Shown here in pieces: positions 32,362 through 44,694 of a stretch of 64,000 nucleotides of DNA. Positions within the stretch are counted from its first letter, which is position 1, and each line of letters begins with the position of its first letter. A program made the translations under genes and the position numbers. The notes beneath the pieces are model-generated. The model was given only the letters and a program-made list of their open reading frames with translations. It did no database searches and was not told the DNA's origin. The stretch covers positions 1,550,001-1,614,000 of the forward strand of contig OX637797.1 of the NCBI GenBank assembly GCA_951802425.1. The letters run 5' to 3'. Source of the stretch: Clavaria fumosa. Taxonomy: Eukaryota; Basidiomycota; Agaricomycetes; Agaricales; Clavariaceae.

Positions 32362-34255
32362 AGCGTGAAGCGTCAAGGGTGTATTCCGCTGGTGTCCCTT
32401 TTTTTTGATCTTTTTTTTTTTGGTATTTCCTGTGTTTTCCTCCTCTTGCTATTTCTTTTCTCTCTCTCTCTTTCTCGTAACGAGGACGTTCCTTCCTGTT
32501 TCTACTTTCCCCTCTTTACTGTGTACATATGTGAATTCTTTGTTTTTCTCGCTTTTTTTTTCCCTCTTTTTTTTGTTTCATCTGTATTGACAAGCTGTCT
32601 TTCTTCCCGCGCCCCGCCCCCCAACCTGCTCCCGCCTCATTGACGATTGCCCTTGGCGGCCCCGACCGCTCGTTCGCTTGCTCGATCTTATCTTGTTTTT
32701 CCTTTTCCTCTCCTCTCCAAAGTAAATCCTACGACGTGGATCTAATTATATTGAAAACAAACATCATTTATGAAGAAAAATTGGAGAGTCTCAGCCAGTT
32801 TGAGGCCGAGATCAATCAAGATCCGAGGTTTGACCGTGATCTAAAAGCTGATGTCATGTGATCTACGCGTGGCAAAATCACATGACCGCTGTTGGCTGAA
32901 TTTAGACAGTAGACTTGTTCAGCTAAATCCTTGTGGCACCCAGTGACGCCAACGATGCCCGCCCCGGCTTGGAAGACGCCTTTTGAGTGTCACATCTCGT
33001 CACGAGCATGGGCACGACGTCGTTCAGGTGCAAATTGCGACGAGGACATGGGCAGAGACTCGGATGACATGCGTGACGGACGCGATTGGGCGTAGGGTGC
33101 GAATAGCGGCCATCGGCGCTATCGTGCTCGTCCCATGGAAGGATATGTATGTCCTCAGATTCCGTGACTGCTTACCCCAGAGCACGTCCTGCACGCTTGC
33201 GCCGTCTGGCGGTGGCGCGGCCCCCCGTGTGCTGCGGGGGTTCTCATTGGCAAGTCGCGTCGATGACCCGTTTTTTTGGCCGTTTGTCGTTTCTGGTCTC
33301 TGGTTTATGAATTGGCTGCTCCGTGGCGCGTCGCGTACAGGACCTGGCGATTTTTGTAGGCTCATCAAGCGTCGCTCAGGGGATACACCCTTGCCCTTTG
33401 GAACAAAGCAATCACTTTGAGAGCTTCTCTGCCGGTTTTCCTTTGACCCGGCTGGGCAAGTATTTTCCGCTTGTGCTGAAGACCTGTGGGTTTCGTACAC
33501 ATTGTGATGGTGTTCTGGGCCTGCAATTACGAGGAACGAGCCTGTCATGGCCTGGGATATCCGTTATTCGGCGGTGACTTTCTATTTTGACACAGGCAAG
33601 ATACCCTTGATGTTCTTCGCCCCGCTCCTTTACTTGCGGGACGTGACGACTGATTCTTTCCCCTCACTGGGACCGGCGTGTCCGTGCACGCCCCTGCCTC
33701 TGTCGATGCCGACGAGACCTGCCCAAGTTCCATGCAGGTCAAACTCCTCTCCATTTCAGACCGTGGAGGTCCCTCCGCGCACGACGTGCATCGGTCTTGA
33801 GCGCGAGGGCGTGCTGGCGGAGAAAGCCGCGCACAAACATCTCTTGGCGTGCGGCCGAAAGCTGCAATGGGTCTAGGGTCCCTTGGTCAAAGCAGAAATC
33901 CTTCCTTTCCTTCGCATACGTGCGCTTTTTTTCGCTCCCCCTAAATGCCCAGCAAGTCGTAGTCCTTCAGCCTCTTGAGTTGGGACCCAAAGACACGTGT
34001 GGCCGGTATGCTGAGACGTTATTGCGAGCACGGTTGACAGCCTATCGCCGCCCAAATCTCAAATGGCCTAAGCCAAGCATTTGGTCTGTCAAAATTCTAT
34101 TGTGTCGCAACAAAGCTTTAACTTTTTATGGTGTGGATTTAATTACATGTGTTTTTAAAGGATGATGTGAGATCTGAGAATCATAACGGGCTTTGGACAT
34201 GACAATGAATAATGAACGGGAATTTTAACCAAGCACATGTCCGGCTCTATTAAGA
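32362..34255. other. Intergenic, no gene supported
   Basis: About 1.9 kb between the convergent RFX and BFR1 genes. It starts with T-rich 3' UTR-like sequence. Between 32,980 and 33,900 both strands have open frames of up to 174 codons, but composition is mixed and I recognise no domain; they may be chance or a decayed gene. Confidence 0.5.
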
Positions 34256-36024
34256 CTAAGCCTCCGACTCGACAGCGACAGGTGCAACTACAACGGTTTC
34301 GTCAGCCTGGGTGGATGGAGCATGTTCTTCAACGGGGGGTTCTGGGCTGATGTAAGACTTGGCCTCCAGTTTGATGTCGCCGACCATCCGAGCGATATCA
34401 GCCTCGGCTTTGGCCACTTTCTCAGCGGTAGCAGTAGCTTGGTTTGCTTCGAACCAAGCCTTCTTCGTTCTCAGGTCTTCAACGACGCGCGCAACGTCGG
34501 CCGAGGATGTGGGCGGGGGGATCGAGAAAGGGAGCAGCGCCGAGAGTATGGTGAGGGGCACGTTGAGCTGCGCGCTCGACGGCGTGTGCGAAGTGAAGTC
34601 GGGAGTTCCGTCCTGCTTCACGCCACTTCCCTTCTTTCCCTTCTTGCCCTTGACGACAAAGTACGATTCCTGGTCTTCACCCTTCTTCTTCCGCACAAGA
34701 AGACCGTCCTGGAGTGCTGCGTCGACCTGTCTGAGCTCAAGTTTGGGAACGCCAGCGATTTCCACCCTCTCGACGGCAGAAGAGCCGCCGATGGTGTTAG
34801 TGGTGGTGAGCAGCGGGGTGGCAGAGCCGGAGGCTTTGTTGGCGAAGAAGTCGATGAGGTTCTGGCAGTCGAGGATCTCAGATTGGAATGCGGGAGCAGT
34901 GGCTTCTTCGCGCATGCGCTGTGCGATCTCGAGCTTTTTCTGTGCCTCCTCGGCGGCGCGTTGGGCCCGTGCACGCTCGGCGCGCCGCGCGCGCTCCTCG
35001 TTGATCTTGTTCCGGTGCTGCTCGTTCGCGAGCCGGAAGCGCTGCGCCGAGTCTCGCTTGCGATCGTAGACCGCGCTGAGCTGCGTCTGCAGTGCGTCGC
35101 GCTCCTCGTAGAGCTTCGTGCGGCCCGCATAGACTTCGTCCTCCTCCCGCTTGAGCACGTCGAGCTCGGCCCGGAGCGCGTCAAAGCGCTCCATAGCGGC
35201 CTTCGTCTCGGGGTTGTCGAGCTGCGCGCGCAAGTCGTCTGCCGCACGCCGGTCGGCTTCGATGGACTCCTGGTTGGCCTGGTAGCCTTCTACGACCCGC
35301 CGTTGCCGCTTCGCGACGCCGATCTCTTGCAGTGCACGCTTCTCATCGCCAAGCTTTAGGTTGCCGGACTCAACTTGCTTGTCCAGCTGTCTTAGGTCAA
35401 CAAGAAGTCAGCTATTGGTACGGAATCACTAACATAGGACCTACTTGATACGAGCATCGATGTCCTCGACAGTTTTATATGGGGTCTTGGACTGTATCAG
35501 CTGAAGGTCTTTGACCTATTCGGGCCCAAAATTCAATCAAGCCCAATTGACGGGTCGTTATAAGTTTAGAGTTCCTACCTTCTTCTGTATACCTTCTTGT
35601 AGAGCCTTGAGTTGGTCAAGTATCTTACCCCGGGTGAGCTTGTTGTTCGATTGCTGCTCACGAAGACTATCCAGCTCAGCGCGGAGGGCTATCCGCTTTT
35701 CATGCCCAGGACCAAATTTGGTGATTGAAGATATCTTGTCCTTCAATGCCGACTTGGGGGAAAAGTTACTTAGAATTGTTGAAATACTTTACATAGAGTA
35801 TTCACCAGCTGAGATTGGAGCGCATCAATCTCCTTCTTGAGTTGCTCTTGCTCCAAATCATACGCAGCTTTGTCAGGCTTCGCGTGGGGCCCGTGCTGTT
35901 GGTGTGGTGGGTCAAGGTCCTTGGAGCCTAGTGTGGGGGTCGAGTGACCGGTGCTGGGAGGGGCAGACCTGCCGTTTTGAACGGTGCTTTCACCGCGAGT
36001 AGGTTTCTTGCTTGGAGGAGCCAT
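34256..36024 (-). CDS. BFR1: Nuclear segregation protein Bfr1
   Basis: Coiled-coil mRNP/polysome-associated protein of the Bfr1 family; yeast Bfr1 affects secretion, mRNA localisation and nuclear segregation. Exons on the minus strand: 36024-35806, 35752-35579, 35515-35445 and 35390-34256, giving 532 residues. The N-terminus is basic and disordered; residues from about 55 to 320 are almost uninterrupted charged coiled coil (EQLKKEIDALQ, LDKQVESGNLKL, RRAERARAQRAAEEAQKK). A C-terminal segment with KLELRQVDAALQDG and ESYFVVKGKKGKKG is typical of the fungal family. The stop lies before a run of acidic and Val residues. It is about 155 bp downstream of NHP2 in the same orientation. Confidence 0.9.
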
Positions 36025-36179
36025 TGAAGGGATGTCTAGTCGTTAAGTCAGGTCGTTGAGTTGGCTGTTGTGGTGGAAAGTGAAAGGCTCGTGTGAACTG
36101 CTAGCGGCTTCTGGGCAGTGGCGACAGTGGCTACTACGGGTTTAGCGATGCCGGCCGATATGCAAACGACAAAATACAT

Positions 36180-36922
36180 CTAGTAGCTGTATTGCACATT
36201 GAGCTTTTCCACCTCCGCATAGCTCTCAGTGTAAAGCTTCCGATAATCAGCATCCTCGTCATCTTCTGTCGCTGTCTCGCCTTCCTTTCGTTTGCTTTTG
36301 CGCTTCTGATCGGGGCAGACCATGACACAGCTGGTGGGCCGTTTTGTTGCGCTCGAGAGGCCGAGTTGCTCCTTCGAACTCACAAACACGTACGGTGTCT
36401 GAGCTTCCTCGCTCAGCACCGGTAGATGCGATATGATGTCGATAGGATCAATATCAGCGGCGAGGACAAGGAGCCTGGGTAAAGATGGTGCTCCGTAGTC
36501 AAACCGGGGAAAGCAATCGCACGCAGTCTGAGACTCACCCTTTCTCGCCCTTGCGTATCGCCTTGACTACTTCCTTCACACCACGTTTCACTTGTCGCGC
36601 TTTGGACGCTGAAAGATAGCGCTTAGGTCGTGCGTCGGATAGTACCTGTCCAAGTTTGAATCTACCTCGCTTGACAGTCTTATATAGTCTCCTCAGAAGC
36701 TTGCCCTCAGCGAGAGGGTGAGCGAGTGGGGACAGATCTTCCGGAGAAACAGTTAGCTCCTTTTGGCTTTTTTTCGCCTTTTTCACCTGGGGCAACCGTG
36801 GAAGACCAGACTCAATGCACAGAACGCAACGGACGCACCTCAACCTGTGGCTCATCTTCAACTTCTTCTGGAGGTTCCTCTGTCCTCTTTCTCTTCTTCT
36901 TTTCCTTTTTATCTTCCACCAT
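36180..36922 (-). CDS. NHP2: H/ACA snoRNP protein NHP2 (L7Ae family)
   Basis: RNA-binding core protein of H/ACA ribonucleoproteins, acting in rRNA pseudouridylation in the nucleolus. Exons: 36922-36839, 36786-36666, 36608-36539 and 36474-36180, giving 189 residues. The lysine-rich N-terminus is followed by LSPLAHPLAEGKLLRRLYKT, SKARQVKRGVKEVVKAIRKG, LLVLAADIDPIDIISHLPVL and KRPTSCVMVCP, the standard L7Ae/NHP2 signature. An acidic C-terminal tail extends beyond the core and is longer than in yeast (156 residues). The start ATG sits in a CCACC context. Confidence 0.95.
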
Positions 36923-37078
36923 GGCTTGGGGTTGGCGTTAGACACCAAGTCGTACGCGATTCGCGGCGACAACGCGCTGTTCTCAATTGAAATGCGTGAC
37001 ATCCACTCACACGCTGTGACTTAGCGTCACAAGTCGGAGGGACGACAATGTTCCTTAGGGCAAGGGAGTTGGGCGTCA

Positions 37079-38472
37079 CTAAGAAAATACGCTATTTCCA
37101 TTGCCGCCTTTACCGTCAGAGTCACCCTCTGACGGACAATCGCGTATGCCTCTAAGAAAATTCAACCATACCCAGTTCATCCCTCGACTTTCTGTGTCAT
37201 ACCACCAATTCAGGGCAATCGTCGTTTCCTCAGATTGGCTCACGTAGTGCCACCACCCCACGGGAAGGTACAGCGTGCATCCAGCGTGAACAGTGATATG
37301 AATCGGATGTGCTTCAGGTGGCAAGCTGCCAGAAATATCAGGGTTTCGGATTGAGGACCAAAAAACCGGAGGCACTGTAGGTGGTGACGGCGTCAGCGTT
37401 AGAGCGGATGCCGAGCTAGCGCGAGTGTATGTGGCATGAGGATAAACCCGTTCTGCAAAAAAATCGTTCAACTTGACCAATTGAGGGGATATACGCGTGT
37501 CCACGGACCTCGCAGACACCACCCTTCCGTAGGTGGCAAAAGTGTAAAGTGCTTCGCTCCCCTGACGACGGTGTATATGTTCTCGTAGGGGTCTTTGACA
37601 ATAGTCAGCTCCGTGTCGGACAAGAGACGCGAGGAGGAGAGAGAATGCACCGCTATGGATACTGGTGACGCTGCGCGAGTTCCCAATCCAGATATTCACG
37701 GCCTCCGGACGGTGACCTGCACGCGCCGTCAGTGCATGACCGGAGGTGTGTGTCCAGAGGGCGTGCACCGAAAGCTCGACTGCACCACGGAATCTCTGAC
37801 GGGACGTCAGGTCGCAACGGCTCGAATTCTGAGTCTAGGAAATTGCCGGAATCAATATCACAGGAATACATATTCCCATTCTGTGATTGGAGATAGTAGG
37901 CTTCGGACGCGCTCTCTACAGCAGATAAATGAGAGTCTCTCGGTGAAAATAGGCAGCCGCTCAGACCGGAACTAAGACAACCAAGGAAGTCGGACAGGGT
38001 CATTTTCTCCACGAAAGGTTCCACGAAATATTCTTTCCGGTCTGCTCCAATCGACACAGCGTCCGCACGACTTGCAGGAGGTAAGTAAGCATAAGGACTC
38101 TGTCCAATTAGAGTACTCCTCACCCGTCCGGCGTCACAGCGACCGTTACCGAGCGTTCTCCCATAAGTTCAACAATATATTCGTCAGTCCATTTCGCAAG
38201 AGCGGGCAGTTGGAAACCTTGCTGAGAGTCAGCGGCCACAGTCAAACGCCGGGTCATGTCTAGACAGCACCTTTGATCAACACGGGCCTAGAGATGTGAA
38301 CAAGCTGCAGAAACTGAAGCGCGCTCGGAGGTTCGTCTAATACCTGGATATGAGTGCCGTTTAGATCTGGAGGTACGCAACGCGTTTTTTCACTGTGATG
38401 AACTGAGCAGTGACTAGATATACCAAAATATTCCTTAGCTATCCATCGAAGAGAAAGAGATGTTGAGTCCAT
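37079..38472 (-). CDS. JmjC-domain protein, JMJD7 type
   Basis: Cupin/JmjC 2-oxoglutarate oxygenase resembling JMJD7, which in animals hydroxylates lysine in DRG GTPases. Start at 38472; I see about six exons. Blocks in order: VLDEPPSALQFLQ with ISRPVLIKG, VTVAVTPDGRAD, YYLQSQNGN, PDAVNIWIGN, SIHSDPYENIYTVVRGAKHF (iron ligands H and D in HSD), TVHAGCTLYLPVGWWHYV (third ligand His) and NWWYD near the end. The gene is 139 bp from the divergent ELG1. In fungi the substrate is not established. Confidence 0.88.
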
Positions 38473-38610
38473 CGTGTGAGCGGCGGCGGCGTTCAAATCA
38501 CAGCCACCAAATGCCACCGCCCAAATCGAGAACCGGGTTGGACGCGTCGTTGAATCCAACCTTGACTCGCATTCCTCGAAGCTTTCTTGACGCCGTTCGT
38601 GTTGCATACT
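38473..38610. promoter_or_regulatory. Short divergent promoter shared by JMJD7-like gene and ELG1
   Basis: Only 138 bases separate the two start codons on opposite strands, so both promoters must overlap here. No TATA box is evident. Confidence 0.6.
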
Positions 38611-41600
38611 ATGGCTGAGAGGAAGAGACATGCCAATCTTAGACCAGGTTTAAAACTGGAGGTCAGCTATCTGATTACTCTTTCACATCGTCTCATTTTC
38701 TTGTCACTTAATGTTGTAGAAAGGCCAAAAGACGCTTCTCGACCTCTTCGGAAAAAAAACGGATGGAGAATCCTCAAACACTGGACTGCTTTCCCAGACT
38801 GCAGTTGTCTCAGAGGAGAAGTCGCATCTTTCAACCTTGCCCCCTTCAGTTGCGAAGCCTAGCATCCTACCCAATGCCCTTGATGGAGCCGAATCACTTG
38901 AGGTAACCGATTCCAAGCCTAAGAAGCGAGGAAGAGGTGTGTCACGACACTCATTGTTCTTCCCTGACCTTAATGTGGAGCTCCAGACATTATAAAGACC
39001 GTAGGTCATGGGCTGGGAAACCCCAGCATGTGCAAGGAAGACGTAATGGGTTTGACAGATGGCAAATTTCCGCCCAATCTCTCCACAACGGACTCATCAA
39101 GACCATCAACGGCCTTTCAAAAATATAACACCGCAAAGTCATTTGATGCATCTCACGGGGCTACTCCGCAGGCCATTCGCAGGGAATCCTCCATAGGGGA
39201 AACAGAGCAGAACCCTATCATTATATCGTCCTCACCCGTGAAACTGGACCCTACCCAGGAACCTTTGCATCTAATTCTTCCCTCTGCTACAACGAACCGG
39301 ATTAAAGCATTTTGCCCACGCGAATCACGCCGAGGGAAAGGACACAAGCCCGTACCCTGTCCTTTGCCTGACCAGGAGTCCCAACACGTTCGTGGACAGC
39401 AGACCCTGTTTTCAGCACCGCCTTTGCCATTACCAAGGAGATCGTGCGGCAAACTACCTACCGTAGACCATCAATCACCCGAGCCTCGTTTCCGTATTCC
39501 TGCCCTTGACCAAGCTGACATTCATACCACGAGCCCTCCTCACGCTACTCTCCTGGACTCGACCCTGACGAGCGATATCCCGATCGAACATCAGCATGAG
39601 CACCCTGCAATTGCGAAGTTGTTCGCCCTTGCAGCTTCTGGGATCTCTGATGATCCCACATCTGCACACAAGCTATGGACAGACAAGTGGCGACCGACGC
39701 GTGCGGATGAGGTCCTTGGCAACGAACATCACGCGAGGTATCTGCGCGATTGGCTGTATGCGCTCGAGGTGCAATTCAATACTACCACTGTGACTGCGCC
39801 GATGTCAAATGCCACGCAGCACGCCGTTAAGAAGGGCAGTGCTCACGTTGCAGTTGAAGCAGGGGCCTCCAAAAGACCGCGTGTTGTGCGCGGTATTCAA
39901 AGGCCAAGAGGCCGGAAGAAAAGGAGAGTTAATTCCGATGACGACTCTGATGGCGATGCTTGGATCGTGGGTAGTGACGAATCAGAGGAAGAAACTCGAT
40001 CGCTTGTCGAAAGCGATGGAGAGGACAAGCTCTGTCTGCCAGCACTTTCGAATCAGCAAGGTGAGAAGTCTGGTGTGGGGCATTTGGATGTGACGACTGA
40101 GTCAGCAACGTCATCACCTCATCTGAGGCACAACTTTGGGGACCAGGTGGCCAACACGATCCTCCTGACCGGCCCTCCTGGCTGTGGTAAGACCGCCGCC
40201 GTATATGCTTGCGCCAATGAGTTAGGCTTCGAGGTGTTCGAAGTCAACCCCGGTACCGGGAAACGGAATGGGGCAAACCTTGACAATCTGGTCGGTGAGG
40301 TCGGCAAGAACCACCTCGTTCGGAAAACGAAGTCATATTCTGGGATCCCGCCTCATGTCCGCGGCACTAGGAGAGAGGCTTTGAAACAGGGTTCAGCGAT
40401 CTCGCCGGAAGGGGCAGTGCAGGACAAGCTAGACGAGATGCATCTTGACAATGACAAGTCCGCAAGGAAGTCGCGAACAGCTCATATGAGCTTCCTCGCT
40501 CCCGTTGAAGGAGGAATATATCACGACTCGTCATCCCTACCTTCCATGAAGGCTTGTCAATCGCTTGTTCTACTGGAAGAAGTCGACATCATTTTTCGAG
40601 AAGATCTCAATTTCTGGCCATCGGTCATACATCTCATCGAGCAATGTCAACGACCAGTTGTTTTGACCTGCAATGGCAAGTTCTCACATGGTCAGAACCT
40701 CTTCGTCTGCGCCATTACTAATTCTCACGCCCAGACGCGTCCTTAATTCCGATTCACGATCTGGCCCTGCAGTCCATTATCAAATTCGACCCTTGTCCCA
40801 AGGATGTGGCAGCGTCCTATCTCCAGGGCATGTGTCTAGCAGAACGCCGTTTCCTCAATCGGGAATCCCTTGTGCACCTCTATGAAACAACATGTCTTGT
40901 ACCTTCTGTTGATCTGCCCGAAGTCCCCTTGCATCCACATGTCGAGGATCCTTCTCAGCCTGACCTTCGGCGAGCAATCAATCAACTACAATTGCCTTCC
41001 ATTGAAGGGCTTGCACGACTCGAGGCCCCTCAAAGCCCTCGAGGGATGGAAGACCTCGCGGACTGGGGCCCTCCAGATTCCCTTGATGCTGGGACACCAA
41101 TCGAACAACTCAAACAACTGAAATTTATACTGAGCCATGCAGAGGTCATATCATCCGTTGATGCTCTGATTTTACGCTCTCCGGCACATTCTCCAGAAGT
41201 AGCATTCAATTATCGTTGGTTGAGGTTTCACAAATGTGACCATTTTTCTTTCTTTCCCTACAGGGAATCGCACTTTGTAGTCAGGCGCCTTCGCTTGACG
41301 ACGAGGTGGGGCACAAATTGCTGCTCGACCCGTCTTGGGAGTGCGACCGACCAGAAAAACTTGAATTTAACGACCGAGATGAATCGATAAGCCGATCTCT
41401 CTTGCAACGTTCTCGCCGGGGCCTCGTGGCGAGCGTGGGCGCAGTGCCCTTGATGAAAGCAACGTCAGCATTGCAGGCTCGTGCACTGTTCCGCTCTCGC
41501 GTGGCATACCAATCGAGATTAGTCCGCGCTCTTGGAATTATTCCCTTATCGGCACCGCTGCTACCACGACCGGCGATTTTCCTAGACTATCTACCATGGA

Positions 41601-41767
41601 TACGGCACATGATCTACACGGAGGACGCGGAAGAGCTTCATGAGGCGAAGCGTGAAAAGAGCGGGAGGCAGACGCGAAACAGTCGACGACGCGAACGGAT
41701 GATTGCGATTGCGGAGGAGCACCGCGTTGACATCGCGCTTACCGCATTCACTGGTGAGACAAGGTGA
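38611..41767 (+). CDS. ELG1: ELG1/ATAD5, large subunit of the alternative clamp loader
   Basis: AAA+ ATPase that with RFC2-5 unloads PCNA from chromatin after replication. Exons: 38611-38661, 38720-38936, 39005-40675, 40735-41198 and 41264-41767, giving 968 residues. The N-terminus has QKTLLDLF, a PCNA-interacting-like motif. ATPase core: WTDKWRPTRADEVLGN region, Walker A GPPGCGKTAAVY (about 40170), then the family's variant Walker B LLEEVD (about 40575) and the sensor-like VVLTCN. A long acidic, disordered insert with RGRKKRRVN lies in between. The intron after 40675 uses a GC donor (GCAAGT). The C-terminal domain ends at 41767. It runs divergently from the JMJD7-like gene. Confidence 0.92.
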
Positions 41768-42139
41768 TGACTCTAGGTGGACCCTTCACAGGACATGCTT
41801 TACTCTGCTTCCCGTGCATACCGCAGAAACAACCCCAACCCCCCCACGCTACACACTTTGTGCGTATTAGCTATCCTTATATAGTGTGATTGTTCAGGAT
41901 GAAATGCCGTGAAGCTATGGCAATTTTTTGTTGCTACTGAACCAGGGGTTGGTGCCATCCAACAACAATTTGCATGAACCAAGTACCGGTCAGTGGGGAA
42001 ATTCATTAATCCGAATATGTGTCTTGGTCGAACACGTGGATCGCGGCGACGGGGTTCAACCTACTACTTGAGCAGGACTCAGGACTTGTTCAAGCTTTTT
42101 TCGTCGTTGATATCCACCGACCACGACGCATTAAACGCC

Positions 42140-44124
42140 ATGCCAGACTCAACCATTCAGTCTACTCATATTAATTCCAACACTCGGGAGTCGAATACCG
42201 CTGCTGGTTCATCCATATCCGATTCCTCTGCCTCGGTAAAAGACGTTGGCAGACACTCTCCGTTTGTGCCTCTCGCACCACTCGAATACCTCCAGACTCA
42301 GCGAAGAGGTTCCATCACGGATCCCTCACTTCATGCTGCGGCTCAGCACACCCATATGAGCGGTGCTTCCAAGACGAATCATACTCACTTGTCCATGTTT
42401 CGACAGTCCGAACTACCCCCTTTGGGTGTCCCATCCACATCCAGAGACGGCCATGGCAAATTGCCCGAGCCGCGTCCTGCGTCCCCATACGTGTTTGGCG
42501 ATGCCACTCCGTTACCCAGCGAGTCAAACACTATTCGAAGAATTTTACGCACCCCGTCGCCTGAACGCGAGGAAGATAACGCGGCGCGAGAAGGATTAAA
42601 GTCCACCCATGGAGCTGTCCCAAGGCCTGCGACATCAGGATCGTTGTATGGGGGCCATGAACGTGAGTCATGCCTTCGTCGTCGCGAAAAGACTCCTTAT
42701 ATGCTTCGTATACCAGGGCATCACTTGTTGAATGGTACAGAAAAAATGGACGTCGATAGCTATCACCAACCTACGAGTGCATTTCATCATCACACCATGC
42801 GGAGACATTCTATTGCGTCGGCGCAAGGTCATCATGTTGATGCGTCCCCCCTTGGCACAAAACGCAAAATAGCATCTGATTTTTCCAAGTTTCCGGCCTT
42901 GGGCGAAGGGATAGATCCCAAAATGATTGGATCCACAATTCACAAATCTTTCGACGCCGACCCACCGCCTGCTAAGCAACGGCGTGGATCGGCGGTCGAT
43001 ACTCAAAAAATAGCACAGTTAAGTTTATACGACCAGCGACGAAACTCGGTAGATTCAAGGGGGATAGGGGGTGCGGGCGGAGGGCACTGGTGGTTGAGCG
43101 ACGGCAGGCGGGGTACATCGACCACTACGACTTTGCTTCCAGCGCTTGGCGGTGGCTATGCGTCGGCTTTTGCCGCGGAATCAGTCCACGGCCGCTCTCC
43201 ATCAGGCGCGACGACTTTCGCGTGGCCTTCCAGTGCCCAACCCTCAGAACAGTCAATCATGCAAAGTGAGGCTGCACAAAACCTGCAACAAAATACCCAG
43301 CGGCCTCCCTTCGACTCTGGAGTTCCCCCGATGTCCATGATGCCGCCGATGTCCTTCCCATCAGACCGACGAATGGTCTCGGTCCAAGATAATGCGACCG
43401 CTACTTCAGGTCCCACAGCCCCCCACACTCGAGTTCTTCGGTCACGATCGCGTCCTCCTTCGCGTCAGCTGCGGAGAGCAGATTCGCCCGGCGCAAATCA
43501 GCCCCCCCTTTCCGCAAGCAGCTCAGCTGGACAGGACGATATGGCTGTCATACCCTCTTCTCCTGGACCCGCTAAGTCCAAGGAACCTGGACCGACGCCG
43601 TATTCTCGATCCCCAGAGCTTCGCGTGTCGCATAAGTTGGCAGAGAGGAAGCGTCGGAAGGAGATGAAAGAATTATTTGACGAGCTACGGGAACAGTTAC
43701 CGAATGATAGGGGAATGAAAGCGAGCAAATGGGAAATCTTGAGCAAGGGTAAGCGACTTATCCTGTCGTTGATCAGCAATAGGACTTGATGTTCCTTCTA
43801 GCAATAGATTTCGTCGCCACTCTGAAACAAAGAGACCAAGAGATGGCCCGCGAGATTGAGGCGTTGCGGCACGAACTGGACACGGTGCGCCAGGCGAGTG
43901 GCCTACCGCCGTATGGCGCCAGTGGACAACCCCATGCGGTCTTGTATGTCCAAGCACCTTCCGGTCCTGGCTCATATCCTTCGCCAACGACTGGCGCTGT
44001 GACTCAGCCCGGCCACTCTCCTCTCTCCCGACCGCCATCGTCCCAAAACATTTACCCACCTGGGGCTGGTCCTCCAACTACACAGAACGGAAATCCCAAC
44101 AGAGTCGAAGCACCACCACCGTGA
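42140..44124 (+). CDS. bHLH transcription factor
   Basis: Two exons, 42140-43748 and 43802-44124, give 643 residues; an in-frame ATG at 42017 is an alternative start. The basic helix-loop-helix starts at [20 protein letters not shown], followed by the loop [16 protein letters not shown] and helix 2 [12 protein letters not shown], which spans the intron. Residues H, E and R at basic positions 5, 9 and 13 (H-x3-E-x3-R) define a class B domain, predicted to bind the E-box CACGTG. The helix continues as a short leucine-zipper-like stretch. The remaining three quarters are Ser/Pro/His-rich and disordered. Target genes and pathway are unknown. Confidence 0.9.
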
Positions 44125-44694
44125 CACATGCCCTCGAGGTTCTGTTGAATTCGCCGTCTCCCGTTCGGATGCCAGGGGCGATGGTGTATATATGAAGCCA
44201 GCGCACACATGGACGCATCAGGTCTCTCTCTCCGCGCATTGGATTCTCACATTTTGCTGATGGAAACAGTATGGCGTGGCTCTGGACACAGACGCATGCG
44301 TCGGTGGCGACGAACATCACCAGCAGCCTTCAGTAGTCCGCCATACACTTGTACTATATTAATGTAGCGGCACCTGCATTTCATGTCAATAAACATGGGG
44401 TTATTACGAAGCATTATAGTCGTTGAGCGTTGAGCCTGAGCAGGAGCTCGACGAGTGGTGAGAGGCTGCCTGGTTTGTAGGAGGTGATGTTTGCCACACT
44501 GCCAGCAACAACAAAGGGCAACCCGCCACTCTCCTTCAACGCTCTCCTCGTCGCCGTTCCGCCATCACCCCTCTGAGAGGACACCATCACCGTCTACGTA
44601 GCATATTCGAATCTATAATCTACAATACCAACCCGAGACACTTCAAGACACTTCGAATTCGCCAGCCTTCAGCACCAGACTTCGTCCATATACA
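44125..44694. other. Intergenic, nothing coding
   Basis: About 570 bp between the bHLH gene and the TFIIF alpha gene. It has 3' UTR-like AT-rich sequence near 44,330-44,410, then a CT/CA-rich leader before 44695. No other feature is seen. Confidence 0.6.

Noticed and set aside
33024..33548. 174-codon open frame on the minus strand in the RFX-BFR1 gap
   Set aside because: No recognisable domain, overlapping open frame on the other strand, no intron signals that improve it.
34322..35359. 345-codon open frame on the plus strand
   Set aside because: Antisense shadow of BFR1.
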